Origin: a virus
Length of the DNA: 24,492 nt
Strand: one strand, 5' to 3'
Virus record (IMG/VR): IMGVR_UViG_3300010318_000046
Span: 1-24,492 of that record
In this document: positions 7,280 through 13,974 of the stretch, piece by piece
Layout: every line of letters begins with the position of its first letter
Numbering within the stretch: the stretch's first letter is position 1
Program-made: the position numbers and the translations under genes
Notes under the pieces: generated by a model
The model's input: the letters and a program-made list of their open reading frames with translations, nothing else
The model's database searches: none
Told to the model about the DNA's origin: nothing

Positions 7280-8010
7280 TAAATGAATCCTTGGTTATAT
7301 TGCTTACCGCTTGTAAAAGCATTAAGATCAAATCTTTTTCTTGTTTTCTTATATGTGTACTGTGGTGCTAATTCAATCATTATACTGGTTTCTGCAGGCA
7401 TGTATGTAGTAGTGCCTTTAAATTTAACAGGAACATAATCTACATCAGGTGGTAATTGGAAGTTATAGTTTCTAATAATTACTGGCACTTTATTAAATCC
7501 AAACTCTCCTAAATATTCAAATAACAATACCGGAGGAGGTGTACCATAGTATCCAGAAGTTACTGCACTGTCACCATAATATGCCTTAGTTACAGTTCTC
7601 AAAAAATGGAACAATGCTAACATGTATTGGCCTTCTTCTATTGTTTGTGCTGTGAATGTGCCTGTAATTGGCAAAGTTGGTGGCCTTGAGCTAATGTATG
7701 TATAGAAAGGATAGTTAGATCCATGTTGTTGTGCTTCGTTGTAATCTACTGACCCTTGTAAAAAGATATCAGGTGTATATGGAAACACAATTCCGCCCTT
7801 ATCTTGTAACGGTTTTAATATACTGTCTTGTACGTCGTTGCCGGCGCTGTCAACTAAACCGTATGCCCATTTTTCTCCGCCTCTTTTTGGTCGTATTCTT
7901 GCTCGCCAATCAACATCCTTGAATGTCTTTGATTCGGTGCGTTGTATCAATTGGTCGAATCGTGTATCAGGATACACGGATTCAGTTGTAAATTGAGTCT
8001 CTTCTGCCAT
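7279..8010 (-). CDS. 48: Baseplate tail-tube cap/initiator protein (gp48/gp54-like)
   Basis: A 243-residue protein, first gene of the late operon. The region from about residue 75 reads like the gp48-type cap: FPYTPDIFLQGSVDYNE, then LPITGTFTAQTIEEGQYMLALFHFLRTVTKAYYG, GTPPPVLLFEYLGEFGFNKVPVIIRNYNF and DVDYVPVKF. These proteins sit on the hub and nucleate the tail tube. The symbol 48 is my best match; gp54 is the alternative. The frame extends to 8037, but the late promoter box occupies 8028-8035, and a strong GGAG lies seven bases before the ATG at 8010, so 8010 is the start. The predicted leader is about 12 nt. Confidence 0.72.
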   Translation of the reverse strand: MAEETQFTTESVYPDTRFDQLIQRTESKTFKDVDWRARIRPKRGGEKWAYGLVDSAGNDVQDSILKPLQDKGGIVFPYTPDIFLQGSVDYNEAQQHGSNYPFYTYISSRPPTLPITGTFTAQTIEEGQYMLALFHFLRTVTKAYYGDSAVTSGYYGTPPPVLLFEYLGEFGFNKVPVIIRNYNFQLPPDVDYVPVKFKGTTTYMPAETSIMIELAPQYTYKKTRKRFDLNAFTSGKQYNQGFI

Positions 8011-8027
8011 AACTGTCTCCTGCACAA

Positions 8028-8035
8028 TATTTATC
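8028..8035 (-). promoter_or_regulatory. Late promoter GATAAATA for the tail-cap/53/hub/spike operon
   Basis: The minus strand carries GATAAATA 17 bases ahead of the ATG at 8010. With T4 geometry +1 is near 8022, giving a short leader containing GGAG. It forms one arm of a perfect inverted repeat with the plus-strand copy at 8038-8045. Confidence 0.78.
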
Positions 8036-8037
8036 AC

Positions 8038-8045
8038 GATAAATA
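8038..8045 (+). promoter_or_regulatory. Late-type promoter box GATAAATA upstream of gene 55
   Basis: A plus-strand GATAAATA separated by only two bases (AC) from the minus-strand copy. Transcription from it would start near 8051 and run through the sigma70 promoter into gene 55 (ATG 8128). This would let gp55 activate its own gene late in infection; inferred from sequence only. Confidence 0.55.
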
Positions 8046-8059
8046 AAAACGAGTTTTAA
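8046..8059. repeat. AAAACnnGTTTT element beside the divergent late promoters
   Basis: AAAACGAGTTTTAA has matching arms AAAAC and GTTTT. Its centre lies 16.5 bp from the upstream edge of the minus-strand late box at 8028-8035, the same offset as the palindrome at 1857-1874 from its late box. Confidence 0.4.
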
Positions 8060-8074
8060 TTCTTAAAATAAAAA

Positions 8075-8103
8075 TTGACTTTAACTTAAAAATGTATTAT
8101 AAT
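8075..8103 (+). promoter_or_regulatory. Sigma70-type promoter for gene 55
   Basis: TTGACT at 8075-8080 and a perfect TATAAT at 8098-8103 are separated by 17 bp. Start of transcription is expected near 8110, leaving a short leader with AAAGGAG before the ATG at 8128. This is a host-polymerase type promoter, so gp55 can be made before late transcription begins. Confidence 0.85.
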
Positions 8104-8127
8104 TGCATATCGAGTAAAGGAGACTAC

Positions 8128-8988
8128 ATGGTACAGGCTAAAAAAACAAATTATTTAAATAACAAAGATCTTTTAAAAGAAATACACAAAAGCAAAATGA
8201 CTTATTGTTATGTTCAAGATGAAAGATTTTTGAATCCAGACATTATTGTAGATAGCATCAAAAAAATAAACAAATCTGCGATAAAACAAGCACAATTAAA
8301 TCGTGTTGCAAAATTACAATCAGAGGCATATCAAACTGCTATTGCAGAAGGCAACTGGGATAAAAAACCAAAACAAAAAGATTTTGCAGTAGACCCAAAT
8401 TCCATTGCAGTCGATGATCTAGTGTTCAGAGTAATGACTTACGAGCATGTTCCAGAAGAACCCGGTAGGAAAAAGACAACAAAAACCGTTGCAGATACAA
8501 AATCAAAAGTAAACTTCCCGCCATTTAAACATTATATTTTAGACAGTAACGGCATCAATCCACGTGAAGTTGCAAGAAGCCACTGGGAAGGTAGTTTAAG
8601 TAACGGTCAATTTAATACAGAACACGGTCAAATAACCAATGAATTAGGAAGAATGTTTATGAAACTTGTTGAGCGTTATAGTCAACGAGGTAACTGGCGT
8701 GGTTACACTTATGTTGACGAAATGCGTGGTCAAGCATTAGTACAATTAGCCCAAGTTGGTTTACAATTTAATGAAGCAAAATCAGATAATCCTTTTGCTT
8801 ACTATACTGCTACAGTAAATAATAGTTTTACAAGAGTTTTAAATTTAGAAAAACGTAATCAATCAATTCGTGACGACATTCTTATTGAAAGCGGTCATTT
8901 ACCAAGTTATGGTAGACAAATACAGTATGAAAACGAAATGAGAGAATTGCGTGAAGCGGCTGAAACAGAATTAGAATCTAACGAGTAA
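8128..8988 (+). CDS. 55: Late-transcription sigma factor gp55
   Basis: A 286-residue protein (MVQAKKTNYLNNKDLL...). The C-terminal half carries the sigma-70 region 2-like core of phage late sigma factors: GRMFMKLVERYSQRGNWRGY, then YVDEMRGQALVQLAQVGLQF, followed by NPFAYYTATVNNSFTRVLNLEKRN, the helical block that binds polymerase and melts the late promoter. In T4, gp55 (185 residues) directs host RNA polymerase to TATAAATA together with gp33 and the clamp gp45. This protein has about 100 extra N-terminal residues, rich in Lys, which is common in marine T4-likes. An upstream in-frame ATG at 8092 lies inside the -10 region of the sigma70 promoter, so I use the ATG at 8128, which has AAAGGAGA just ahead. 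Followed closely by gene 47. Confidence 0.88.
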   Translation: MVQAKKTNYLNNKDLLKEIHKSKMTYCYVQDERFLNPDIIVDSIKKINKSAIKQAQLNRVAKLQSEAYQTAIAEGNWDKKPKQKDFAVDPNSIAVDDLVFRVMTYEHVPEEPGRKKTTKTVADTKSKVNFPPFKHYILDSNGINPREVARSHWEGSLSNGQFNTEHGQITNELGRMFMKLVERYSQRGNWRGYTYVDEMRGQALVQLAQVGLQFNEAKSDNPFAYYTATVNNSFTRVLNLEKRNQSIRDDILIESGHLPSYGRQIQYENEMRELREAAETELESNE

Positions 8989-8993
8989 TATAT

Positions 8994-10007
8994 ATGGCTA
9001 ACCTTTTTAAAAGGGCCGCATGTTTTACCGACATTCACTACGGCCTTAAACAAAACAGTAGGCAACATTTAAAAGATTGTCACGACTTTATAGATTGGTT
9101 CATTGCAGAATCGCATGCCAGAGGTGCAGAAACGTGTTTCTTTTTAGGTGACTGGCATCATCACAGAGCTAGTGTGAATGTTGCTACTATGAATGCTACC
9201 ATTAAAGATCTTAAAAAATTGAATGACAATTTTGAAAAGGTATATTTTATTACTGGTAATCATGATTTATACTACAGAGAAAAACGTGATTTAAACAGTG
9301 TAGAGTTTGCTAGAGATCTTGAAAATTTTGTAATGGTAGACGAATGGTTTTGTGAAGACGGCGTTGCTATTATTCCATGGTTAGTGGGCGACGAACACAA
9401 AAAGTTAAACAAACTAGATTGCAAATACATGTTTGGACATTTTGAGTTGCCCTACTTTAAAATGAATGCAATGGTAGAAATGCCAGATCACGGTGGTGTA
9501 AAAGCAAGCGATTTAACAAATCCAGAATATGTGTTTAGCGGTCATTTCCACAAACGTCAGTACAAAGGTAACATACATTATATAGGCAATGCATTCCCTC
9601 ATAACTATGCAGATGCAGGTGATAATGAACGCGGTGCAATGTTCCTTGAGTGGGGCGGTGAACCTCAGTATGTGAATTGGGAAGAATGTCCAAAATTTAT
9701 AATGACTGGACTTAAATCTTTGTTGGATAATCCAGATATCCTTGATGCAAAAACGCATGCTCGAGTTAAACTTGATATCGGTATTAGTTATGAAGAAGCA
9801 AACTTTGTTAGAGAAACGTTTGCAGAAAAATATAATGTTAGAGAAATACAACTTATTCCAGTTAAAGAGGAAGAGGAAATATACGAAGGTACTGAAATAA
9901 AGTTTGAAAGTGTAGATCAAATTGTTATACAACAGTTAGAAACAATTGAAAGTAACACCGTTGAAACGAACAAACTAATTGAAATTTATCGAGAGTTAGA
10001 AGTATAA
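8994..10007 (+). CDS. 47: Recombination endonuclease subunit gp47 (Mre11/SbcD-like)
   Basis: A 337-residue calcineurin-type metallophosphoesterase. The two-metal motifs are all visible in order: DIH at 13-15, GDWHH beginning at 52, GNHD at 88-91, GHFE with His149, and GHFHKR with His184 and His186. It partners gp46 to form the SbcCD/Mre11-Rad50-like complex that resects DNA ends for recombination-dependent replication and host DNA breakdown. The length matches the T4 protein (339). It starts five bases after the gp55 stop with only a weak ribosome site. Its stop overlaps the ATG of gene 46 by one base (TAATG), coupling synthesis of the two subunits. Confidence 0.95.
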   Translation: MANLFKRAACFTDIHYGLKQNSRQHLKDCHDFIDWFIAESHARGAETCFFLGDWHHHRASVNVATMNATIKDLKKLNDNFEKVYFITGNHDLYYREKRDLNSVEFARDLENFVMVDEWFCEDGVAIIPWLVGDEHKKLNKLDCKYMFGHFELPYFKMNAMVEMPDHGGVKASDLTNPEYVFSGHFHKRQYKGNIHYIGNAFPHNYADAGDNERGAMFLEWGGEPQYVNWEECPKFIMTGLKSLLDNPDILDAKTHARVKLDIGISYEEANFVRETFAEKYNVREIQLIPVKEEEEIYEGTEIKFESVDQIVIQQLETIESNTVETNKLIEIYRELEV

Positions 10008-11785
10008 TGCTGACTATTAAAAATGTAAGTGCAAAAAACTTTATGAGTATTGGTAATAATACTCAAGCAGTAAATTTTAACACTGAATCTTTAACATTGG
10101 TGTTGGGGCATAATTTAGATCTTGGTGGTGACGGTAGCAGAAATGGTACAGGTAAAACTACTATTATCAATGCACTCAGTTATGCACTATACGGTGATGC
10201 TTTAACAAACATTCGTAAAGATAATCTCATAAACAAAACAAACGGTAAAGGCATGATTGTTACTGTGGATTTTGAGATCAACGGAACCGAGTATCGTATT
10301 GAGCGTGGAAGACGACCAAATGTTTTGAGATTTTTTATAAACGGTGCTGAAAATGCTGATGATGAACAACAAGGCGACAGCAGAGAAACACAAAAAGAAA
10401 TAGAAAAAATAATCGGCTTCCCTCATAATATGTTCAAGCATTTAATTGCTCTTAACACATACACAGAACCGTTCCTCAGCATGAAAACAAACGATCAACG
10501 TGACATGATTGAGCAATTATTAGGTATCACTGAAATCAGTGCAAAAGCAGAAGTACTTAAAGAAAAATTAAAAGAAACCAGAGATAGTATCAAAGAAGAA
10601 GAGTTGCGTATTAGTGCTGTTAAAAACAGCAACGAAAGAGTAGGTAAAAATATTGTAGAAATTGAAAATCGTAGCAAAGTTTGGGCTAAAAACAAACATG
10701 ATAAAATTACTGAACTACAGCAAAGTTTAGATATTTTACAACAAACTGACATTGATCAAGAATTAAAAAATCACAAAATTATCACAGAAGTAAACGAAAA
10801 ATATTTAACAATAAAAGGCTTACAAAGTGAGCAAACTAATTTGCAAAGTAGTTTACTAAGAAGCGATAACAACTTAGAAACATTACAACTTAATATACAA
10901 AAAGCAGAAGAAGGTGTTTGCCCTACTTGCGAACAAAGTACTGCACACCTAGACACACACGAAGCCTACACACAGGACTTGCAAGATAAACTAAAAGTAG
11001 AAGAAGAATATAACAGTGAACTAAATAGTAAAGTAAAAACAATTCAGTCAAAGATTGATGACTTTGGTGAGTTGCCGGAAACACCAATTACTTTTTATAA
11101 CAATTTAGAAGATGCATTACAGCACAGGCATAATGTTGAAACGTTACAATCTCAAATAGAAGAAAAAACAAACGAAGTAAATCCATATATTGAACAAATT
11201 GATAGTCTAAAAAAGACTGCATTGGAAGAGATAGATTACGAACTTATAAATGATTTAACCTTTTTAAAAGAACATCAAGAATTTTTACATAAGTTGCTTA
11301 CCAGCAAAGACAGTTTTATTCGTAAAAAGATTATAGATCAGAATTTACAATATTTAAACTATAGGTTAAATCATTACTTAGACAAGTTAGGATTACCACA
11401 TGATGTTAAATTTAACAGTGACTTGTCAGTAGATATTACAGAATACGGTAGAGATTTAGATTTTGATAACTTGAGCAGAGGTGAACGTAATAGACTTATA
11501 CTCGGTATGAGTTGGGCATTCAGAGACATTTATGAAAGTTTAAATCAACCAATGAATTTGATGTGTATAGACGAACTGGTAGACAGTGGCATGGATACCA
11601 CTGGTGTTGAAAATGCATTGGCAGTTCTTAAGAAGATGGGTCGAGAGTCCAAGAAAAATGTGTTCCTTATTTCGCACAAAGAAGAGTTACAAGGTAGGGT
11701 AAACAATGTACTATATGTTGTCAAGGAGGGAGGATTTACTTCATATTCGAATGATATTGAAATCCTTGACTCGGAGAATGGATGA
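10007..11785 (+). CDS. 46: Recombination endonuclease subunit gp46 (Rad50/SbcC-like ATPase)
   Basis: A 592-residue SMC-type ATPase. The Walker A region is at about 34-52 (GHNLDLGGDGSRNGTGKTT), with a few more residues before GTGKTT than in most relatives. Two coiled-coil arms flank a zinc hook, CPTC at 305-308. The ABC signature LSRGERNRL begins near 489 and Walker B (LMCIDELVDSG) near 518. All catalytic landmarks of the Rad50/SbcC family are present, and the length is close to T4 gp46 (560). It forms the nuclease complex with gp47. Its stop overlaps the start of the following GIY-YIG gene (ATGA). Confidence 0.95.
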   Translation: MLTIKNVSAKNFMSIGNNTQAVNFNTESLTLVLGHNLDLGGDGSRNGTGKTTIINALSYALYGDALTNIRKDNLINKTNGKGMIVTVDFEINGTEYRIERGRRPNVLRFFINGAENADDEQQGDSRETQKEIEKIIGFPHNMFKHLIALNTYTEPFLSMKTNDQRDMIEQLLGITEISAKAEVLKEKLKETRDSIKEEELRISAVKNSNERVGKNIVEIENRSKVWAKNKHDKITELQQSLDILQQTDIDQELKNHKIITEVNEKYLTIKGLQSEQTNLQSSLLRSDNNLETLQLNIQKAEEGVCPTCEQSTAHLDTHEAYTQDLQDKLKVEEEYNSELNSKVKTIQSKIDDFGELPETPITFYNNLEDALQHRHNVETLQSQIEEKTNEVNPYIEQIDSLKKTALEEIDYELINDLTFLKEHQEFLHKLLTSKDSFIRKKIIDQNLQYLNYRLNHYLDKLGLPHDVKFNSDLSVDITEYGRDLDFDNLSRGERNRLILGMSWAFRDIYESLNQPMNLMCIDELVDSGMDTTGVENALAVLKKMGRESKKNVFLISHKEELQGRVNNVLYVVKEGGFTSYSNDIEILDSENG

Positions 11786-12210
11786 GTGCTGATTGGACAT
11801 ATAAAGGTAAAAAAATAGATGTTATACCCGAAGAATACGAGGGGTTTGTGTACCTTATCACTAATAAGACTAACGGCAAAAAATATATCGGTAAAAAACT
11901 TGCTAGGTTCAAAACAACCAAACCACCCTTAAAAGGCAAAAAGAACAAACGTCGAGGTACCAAAGAAAGCGACTGGCGTACATATTGGGGTAGTAGTGAT
12001 CATTTGATTGAGGATGTAGCAAAGTTGGGTGAGAATAACTTTACCAGAGAAATATTAGAGTTATGTACAACTAGGGGTGTAATGAGCTACATAGAAGCAG
12101 AATTACAATTCAAACACAAAGTATTACTAACTGATGATTATTACAATGGAATTATCAACTGTCGTATAGGTGGTTCAAAAATTCTTAAAGAAAGTTTGAA
12201 AGATAGATAA
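11782..12210 (+). CDS. GIY-YIG family endonuclease
   Basis: A 142-residue protein with a GIY-YIG nuclease core: VYL at 23-25 (in place of GIY) and YIG at 35-37, followed by a basic linker and a downstream Glu105 (SYIEAELQF) in the position of the catalytic metal-binding glutamate. A YWGSSDHL segment near 68-75 resembles free-standing phage Seg-type and related nucleases. There is no obvious extra DNA-binding domain beyond Lys/Arg-rich stretches at 38-65. The gene begins with an ATGA overlap of gene 46, so it is co-expressed with the 46/47 recombination nuclease. It could be a homing-type nuclease or a DNA-processing enzyme of the phage. It is followed by the GC-rich non-coding region at 12211-12690. 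Confidence 0.8.
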   Translation: MSADWTYKGKKIDVIPEEYEGFVYLITNKTNGKKYIGKKLARFKTTKPPLKGKKNKRRGTKESDWRTYWGSSDHLIEDVAKLGENNFTREILELCTTRGVMSYIEAELQFKHKVLLTDDYYNGIINCRIGGSKILKESLKDR

Positions 12211-12555
12211 CTATTTTTCGCAAGGCACTTCATAGACACCCAGTCAAACTAACACAGGCAACACATAGGCTCCACACCACCCCGCCGAGGCAGATAATAT
12301 CGGTATCCTTGACAATCCGTTAAACACGGTGCGAGAATCTGGATTGTGGACGGCAAGATACAAAAACGACACAGTATTAAAAAGATGTAGGCTCTGAGAA
12401 AAAGCAACCTACGAGTCAGTGTAACTAAACTCTACAAGGTTATACAGACTTCCGTGAGATTCGTGACGGTAGTGTATGGGGACAGAAGGCTCACCGGTTC
12501 CTAGTAGCACCCGAGTTAGAGATGGCGATGCTCATCATGATGACATCATTTTTTT
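12211..12555 (+). ncRNA. Candidate structured non-coding RNA (unclassified)
   Basis: No plausible reading frame covers this stretch. Across 12241-12540 I count 141 G or C in 300 bases (47%), against about 35% in the adjoining gene. Several complementary pairs could form local helices: CCGA/TCGG across about 12285-12303, ACAATCC/GGATTGT across about 12312-12347, GTAGG/CCTAC across about 12387-12411 and CCGT/ACGG near 12452-12469. The region ends in a strong intrinsic terminator on the plus strand (12527-12555), which fixes the orientation. It could be the structured 3' UTR of the GIY-YIG operon or an independent RNA. A perfect TTGACA at 12309-12314 with GAGAAT 18 bp on is a weak internal promoter candidate. 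I looked for tRNA, tmRNA, RNase P and group I intron core motifs and saw no convincing match. Confidence 0.5.
12527..12555 (+). terminator. Intrinsic terminator
   Basis: GATG, a bulged C, then TCAT pairs with ATGACATC around a CATG loop, giving an 8-bp stem (12527-12547). It is followed by A and seven T (12549-12555). It would end the gp55-47-46-GIY-YIG transcript or a separate RNA. Confidence 0.75.
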
Positions 12556-12573
12556 CACCCGGCAACGGGTGAA
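12554..12573. repeat. Strong hairpin with GCAA tetraloop
   Basis: Arms TTCACCCG and CGGGTGAA pair perfectly over 8 bp around a GCAA loop, which in RNA on the plus strand is a stable GNRA tetraloop. It directly abuts the T run of the preceding terminator but has no T run of its own on either strand, so it is not a second terminator. It might protect a 3' end if there is read-through, or be part of a longer RNA. Confidence 0.65.
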
Positions 12574-12598
12574 TTATGGCTCAACTTTCATGATAACG

Positions 12599-12620
12599 TT
12601 TAGATCTTAAAAGATCTAAA
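12599..12620. repeat. 10-bp inverted repeat
   Basis: TTTAGATCTT and AAGATCTAAA are perfect reverse complements separated by AA. There is no strong T run on either side. It is symmetrical and could be a hairpin in transcripts from both strands or a protein site. Confidence 0.5.
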
Positions 12621-12670
12621 AATTTCTTACAAGTGAATAAGTGAGTGAAACGAACGTATGAACGTAGTAA

Positions 12671-12689
12671 GAAAAGACACGAAGTGTCT
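12671..12689 (-). terminator. Weak intrinsic terminator of the 2OG-oxygenase pair
   Basis: On the minus strand AGACAC pairs with GTGTCT around a three-base TTC loop and is followed by TTTTCTT. The stem overlaps the stop codon of the gene ending at 12688. Confidence 0.5.
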
Positions 12690-13209
12690 ATAATATGGTA
12701 TCTAAGTATTCTACTGTGTCGTTGTAAGTTTTTCTAATGTTTAGAGTAAACAGTTTGGTAAGTTGATTTATTTCTTTATGATCGCATCCATGTTTTTTAG
12801 TAACATCTAAAACTAAAATTTGTTGTGGTTGAATATATTTGTTGTGTGTAGAATCCTCATGGATAATATAAACAGGAAAATCATTTAGGTTGAAAATTAT
12901 ATTGGATTTTCTAGTAAATGGATTTACCCAACCAGTTAAAAAATCTTGGTGTAATTGCACAACCTGATTAGGTCTGACATGTTCAAATCCTATACTGTGT
13001 TCTGGCAGTATTTCTATAGGGTTTAGAATTTCATTTACTTTATCAATACATGTTAAATCTTTGAGCATCAAGATATCTTGAGTCATGTCTGGAGTGTCAT
13101 CGCGATGCATAAAATATCCATGATCAGCCGGAGTAGTGTTTAATACTTCTTCCTCGAGGGATAATAATTCATCTACGTTGTATTTAAAATTATAAATTTT
13201 ACTAAACAT
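12688..13209 (-). CDS. 2OG-Fe(II) oxygenase-like protein, copy 2
   Basis: A 173-residue protein with the layout of a small 2-oxoglutarate/Fe(II) dioxygenase. There is an HxD pair at His87-Gln-Asp89 (QLHQDF), a core strand after KSNIIFNLND, a distal histidine at His140 (TKKHGCDH) and a candidate 2OG-binding Arg159 (FTLNIRK). Such enzymes are common accessory genes in marine T4-like phages and hydroxylate proteins, nucleobases or small molecules; the substrate is not predictable here. It is recognisably paralogous to the gene just upstream, sharing the order KSN(I/L)(I/L), strand, KxHG, LN(I/L). Its start overlaps that gene by 8 bases, so the two are a translationally coupled pair. No signal peptide is visible. 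Confidence 0.68.
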   Translation of the reverse strand: MFSKIYNFKYNVDELLSLEEEVLNTTPADHGYFMHRDDTPDMTQDILMLKDLTCIDKVNEILNPIEILPEHSIGFEHVRPNQVVQLHQDFLTGWVNPFTRKSNIIFNLNDFPVYIIHEDSTHNKYIQPQQILVLDVTKKHGCDHKEINQLTKLFTLNIRKTYNDTVEYLDTIL

Positions 13210-13648
13210 TAAAATGTATCCTTGCTTTTTCGTAATCAGTTTTTAAATTTATAGTCAAAAACTGATAATCGTAATCGTGTTTATTTTCTGATCCATGTAA
13301 TTTTCTAGTGTTTAACAAAAACATATCGTTAGGCGATATAACCACCTGTTCCGTGACATCATTGTTGCTGTGAAATATCACAGCATCATTGTCTCCTACA
13401 TTTATCAGCAAATTAGATTTTCGTATATGATCTATGTGGGGATCTAACTTGCTGTTAGCAGGTATTGTTTCTGCACCAATTAAATGGTCATCGTGCAGAT
13501 TAAATTGTTCCATGAATTGTGTTGTAATCCAGTCAAAATGCTTGAGTTGACCTACAGGAAAAACACACTGCACAATGTTATTATACTCGAATTCCCAACG
13601 TCCAAAGCCTTGTGTTTCTTGTAATTTAGTGTAAATTTGCCTGTACAT
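13202..13648 (-). CDS. 2OG-Fe(II) oxygenase-like protein, copy 1
   Basis: A 148-residue protein with His71-Ile-Asp73 (DPHIDH) as the HxD pair and His118 (RKLHGSEN) as the distal ligand, in the cupin order expected for a 2OG-Fe(II) oxygenase. The arginine expected to bind 2-oxoglutarate near the C-terminus is replaced by Lys136 (TINLKTD), unlike its paralogue downstream, so the cosubstrate site may differ or be weakened. A GTG at 13654 could extend it by two residues, but ATG at 13648 is better. No ribosome site is obvious. A late-like CATAAATA box at 13656-13663 would put the transcript start about two bases before the ATG. It overlaps the next gene by 8 bases. Confidence 0.68.
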   Translation of the reverse strand: MYRQIYTKLQETQGFGRWEFEYNNIVQCVFPVGQLKHFDWITTQFMEQFNLHDDHLIGAETIPANSKLDPHIDHIRKSNLLINVGDNDAVIFHSNNDVTEQVVISPNDMFLLNTRKLHGSENKHDYDYQFLTINLKTDYEKARIHFNV

Positions 13649-13655
13649 TTGCACA

Positions 13656-13663
13656 TATTTATG
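13656..13663 (-). promoter_or_regulatory. Late-promoter-like box CATAAATA
   Basis: The minus strand reads CATAAATA, one base away from the GATAAATA consensus of this window and two from T4 TATAAATA at most. Predicted +1 is near 13650, two bases before the ATG at 13648. It faces away from the sigma70 promoter at 13685. Confidence 0.45.
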
Positions 13664-13684
13664 GTATTTTTTGTGAAAAAAAGG

Positions 13685-13713
13685 TTGACTTTGGCCAGTT
13701 TTTGTGGCATAAT
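13685..13713 (+). promoter_or_regulatory. Sigma70-type promoter for the 13720-16595 cassette
   Basis: TTGACT at 13685-13690 and CATAAT at 13708-13713 are separated by 17 bp. The box is preceded by seven A and GG, nearly identical to the stretch before the promoter at 1891. Transcription would start at about 13719-13721, on the ATG of the first gene. Confidence 0.7.
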
Positions 13714-13719
13714 ATACTC

Positions 13720-13974
13720 ATGGCTAACAAAACACAGGTTGATAATATGAACATTGCCAAATCGTATGTACGCATAGATCATTACGGCAAACTGCTTATT
13801 CCTACAAACATGTTGGAAAAACTGCTGGAACATGCATTTATAGCAGATACCGATTATGTCAATGGTAAAGAGGTTCTTTCAAAACTTGAACAAATCGACC
13901 GCGTTAAAGTTCACAGTGCTGATGAAGTAAAAGGAATTTTAATGCATCAAGAACTAGGTGGTAACAGTGATTGA
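13720..13974 (+). CDS. Small conserved-looking protein of unknown function
   Basis: An 84-residue protein starting MANKTQVDNMNIAKSYVRID, soluble and mixed alpha/beta, with no recognised motif. Start choice is uncertain. The ATG at 13720 coincides with the predicted transcription start of the sigma70 promoter, which would make it leaderless. A second ATG at 13747 has CAGG eight bases ahead and would give a 75-residue protein beginning MNIAKSYVR. A TTG at 13702 lies inside the promoter and is unlikely. It overlaps the SWIM gene at its 3' end. I do not recognise the family. Confidence 0.7.
   Translation: MANKTQVDNMNIAKSYVRIDHYGKLLIPTNMLEKLLEHAFIADTDYVNGKEVLSKLEQIDRVKVHSADEVKGILMHQELGGNSD

Noticed and set aside
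8092-8127. Earlier ATG for gene 55
   Set aside because: It lies within the -10 region of the sigma70 promoter, upstream of the predicted transcription start.
9513-9932. Antisense open frame (139 codons) within gene 47
   Set aside because: Shadow of a strongly conserved phosphoesterase gene; its Cys/Phe-rich composition is typical of antisense translation.
12309-12338. Internal promoter TTGACA with GAGAAT at 18 bp
   Set aside because: The -35 is perfect but the -10 is weak and the -35 overlaps one arm of a predicted helix; kept only as a low-confidence possibility.
12211-12555. Group I intron, tmRNA, RNase P RNA or tRNA
   Set aside because: A few short strings looked suggestive (for example GACAATCCGT, resembling an intron core element), but the matching core elements, a split gene, a tag frame or T-arm motifs are not present.
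12599-12620. Bidirectional terminator
   Set aside because: The stem is perfect, but neither strand has an adequate T run after it.
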